Shown here piece after piece: positions 51,855 to 52,499 of a DNA stretch of 52,499 bases. The position numbers and the translations under genes were made by a program. Source of the DNA: Saprolegnia diclina VS20. Its lineage: Eukaryota > Oomycota > Saprolegniomycetes > Saprolegniales > Saprolegniaceae. The stretch lies in NCBI RefSeq assembly GCF_000281045.1, contig NW_008246094.1:569645-622143 (forward strand), written 5' to 3'. Position 1 is the stretch's first letter, and each line of letters opens with the position of its first letter. The notes below the pieces were generated by a model. That model was given only the letters and a program-made list of their open reading frames with translations, had not been told where the DNA came from and did not search any database.

Positions 51855-52499
51855 CTACTGCTGCGTGGACGCGTCGACGTCCTGGCCGCCGCAGCGGTCA
51901 GCGATGCCCGAAATCTCGACGCCCGCGATCGACGCGTCGTCATTGGTGGTGATGATGCAGCCAATGCGCGACGGCAAGCCCATGCGCCGGCCTTGCGAAA
52001 ACGTCAGCGGTGACGTGGCGCGGCCGTGGTGCAGCAGGAGCGCGCCGAGAGCCCCCGACGACGTGCCCGTCGCGGCCTCTTCGTCGATGCCAAAGCGCGG
52101 CGCAAAGTTGCGGCACTCGGCCGTCACGTCATCTTCGTCCGGCGACAGCGTAAACACGTGCATACCGATCGTGTCGTGCTGCGTCGAGAGCGCGCTGATC
52201 GCGGCCATATCTGGGCGCAGCACGTCGTGGAGCACGTGCGAGGAGGTGACGTGCACAAAGATGTCGGGCAGCCCCGTCGATACGATCGTGATCGGGACGT
52301 CCCCAAGGTACTCGCGCGGCAGGTTGAGGGAGGCGAGGACGGCGTCGACGTCGGATGCCGCAGTGAGCGGTCGGAACGTCGGCGTGGCCTGCTCCATGCG
52401 CACGCGCCCGTTGGCGTCAACGACAATGCGCAGCGACCCTTGCGTCATTGTCTGCATGACGTAGCTTGTGTTGCGCGGCATGGCTGAGAAGACTGCGAT
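51855..52499 (-). CDS. PhzF-like protein (phenazine biosynthesis-like isomerase), 5' part outside the window
   Basis: The C-terminal two thirds of a PhzF/DapF-fold protein. Matches: TIVSTGLPDIFVHV, HVFTLSPDEDDVTAECRNFA, PRFGIDEEAATGTSSGALGA (the conserved FAP..GI.EDPATGSA..AL block) and LTFSQGRRMGLPSRI (Q-G..-MGRPS). The family runs to about 280-300 residues and its catalytic Glu lies in the first 50, which are not seen here. The ATG at 52481 is internal to a frame that stays open to the edge (IAVFSAM), so the gene is treated as partial. An acceptor-like TCTCAG at the edge could also mark an exon border. Eukaryotic members have unclear substrates. Confidence 0.88.
   Translation of the reverse strand: MAVFSAMPRNTSYVMQTMTQGSLRIVVDANGRVRMEQATPTFRPLTAASDVDAVLASLNLPREYLGDVPITIVSTGLPDIFVHVTSSHVLHDVLRPDMAAISALSTQHDTIGMHVFTLSPDEDDVTAECRNFAPRFGIDEEAATGTSSGALGALLLHHGRATSPLTFSQGRRMGLPSRIGCIITTNDDASIAGVEISGIADRCGGQDVDASTQQ

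Noticed and set aside
1-52499. tRNA, rRNA, CRISPR arrays or bacterial-type operons
   Set aside because: None seen. Short introns and eukaryotic proteins rule out a prokaryotic reading; no repeat-spacer pattern or tRNA cloverleaf was noticed by eye.

Overview
The window looks like nuclear DNA of an oomycete, most likely Saprolegniales (Aphanomyces/Achlya-like). The reasons are intron-poor, GC-rich genes with short GT-AG introns (mostly 41-58 nt, donors usually GTAC or GTCC); one polypeptide carrying both a tunnel-type (TTM/CYTH) RNA triphosphatase and an mRNA guanylyltransferase; TKL-type kinases; and a stramenopile nuclear domain (KGKWTDEE...GKQIFRP) that I recognise from oomycetes and diatoms. 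Exon models were built by hand from reading frames, splice signals and phase agreement. No computation or database search was run.

Layout. 0-3 kb: repeats, a double hairpin, a short MITE-like element, and a decayed leucine-rich-repeat (LRR) gene. 3.3-13.8 kb: a housekeeping block with proteasome ATPase RPT3 (-), a bZIP factor (-), the mRNA capping enzyme (-) and a mitochondrial-type PPR protein (+). 13.8-16.4 kb: no gene recognised. 16.4-17.4 kb: stramenopile nuclear protein (+). 18.7-20.0 kb: a degenerate, rearranged LTR-retrotransposon integrase containing a 230-base assembly gap. 21.6-27.6 kb: four members of one family with repeated acidic-hydrophobic modules and, in three of them, a CCT-like basic C-terminus. 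28-40.6 kb: one canonical TKL kinase and three predicted pseudokinases, interspersed with a second LRR pseudogene (split by a MITE-like element) and a 7-TM receptor-like gene. 41-43 kb: a small unknown protein and a 7-TM membrane protein. 43.4-46.6 kb: two divergent glutamine synthetase genes whose 356-residue products differ at one residue. 47.3-52.5 kb: a sterol-desaturase-family enzyme, a large membrane protein, a small Q/H-rich protein and a PhzF-like gene running off the right edge.

How the parts may fit. The housekeeping genes are spaced by short intergenic regions that often carry CCAAT boxes and a recurring TCCGGATA/ATCCGGAT motif. The kinase/pseudokinase group shares intron positions and so comes from local duplication; two members start with myristoylation-type N-termini, which suggests membrane-proximal signalling near the 7-TM receptor gene. 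The acidic-module/CCT cluster has the layout of a small lineage-specific family of transcription activators. The two glutamine synthetases form a natural 1.07 kb inverted repeat around a 1.05 kb divergent promoter with a perfect 28-bp palindrome, and look homogenised by gene conversion. Best candidates for something undescribed: the acidic-module/CCT family, the pseudokinase cluster, the MITE pair, and the TCCGGATA promoter element.
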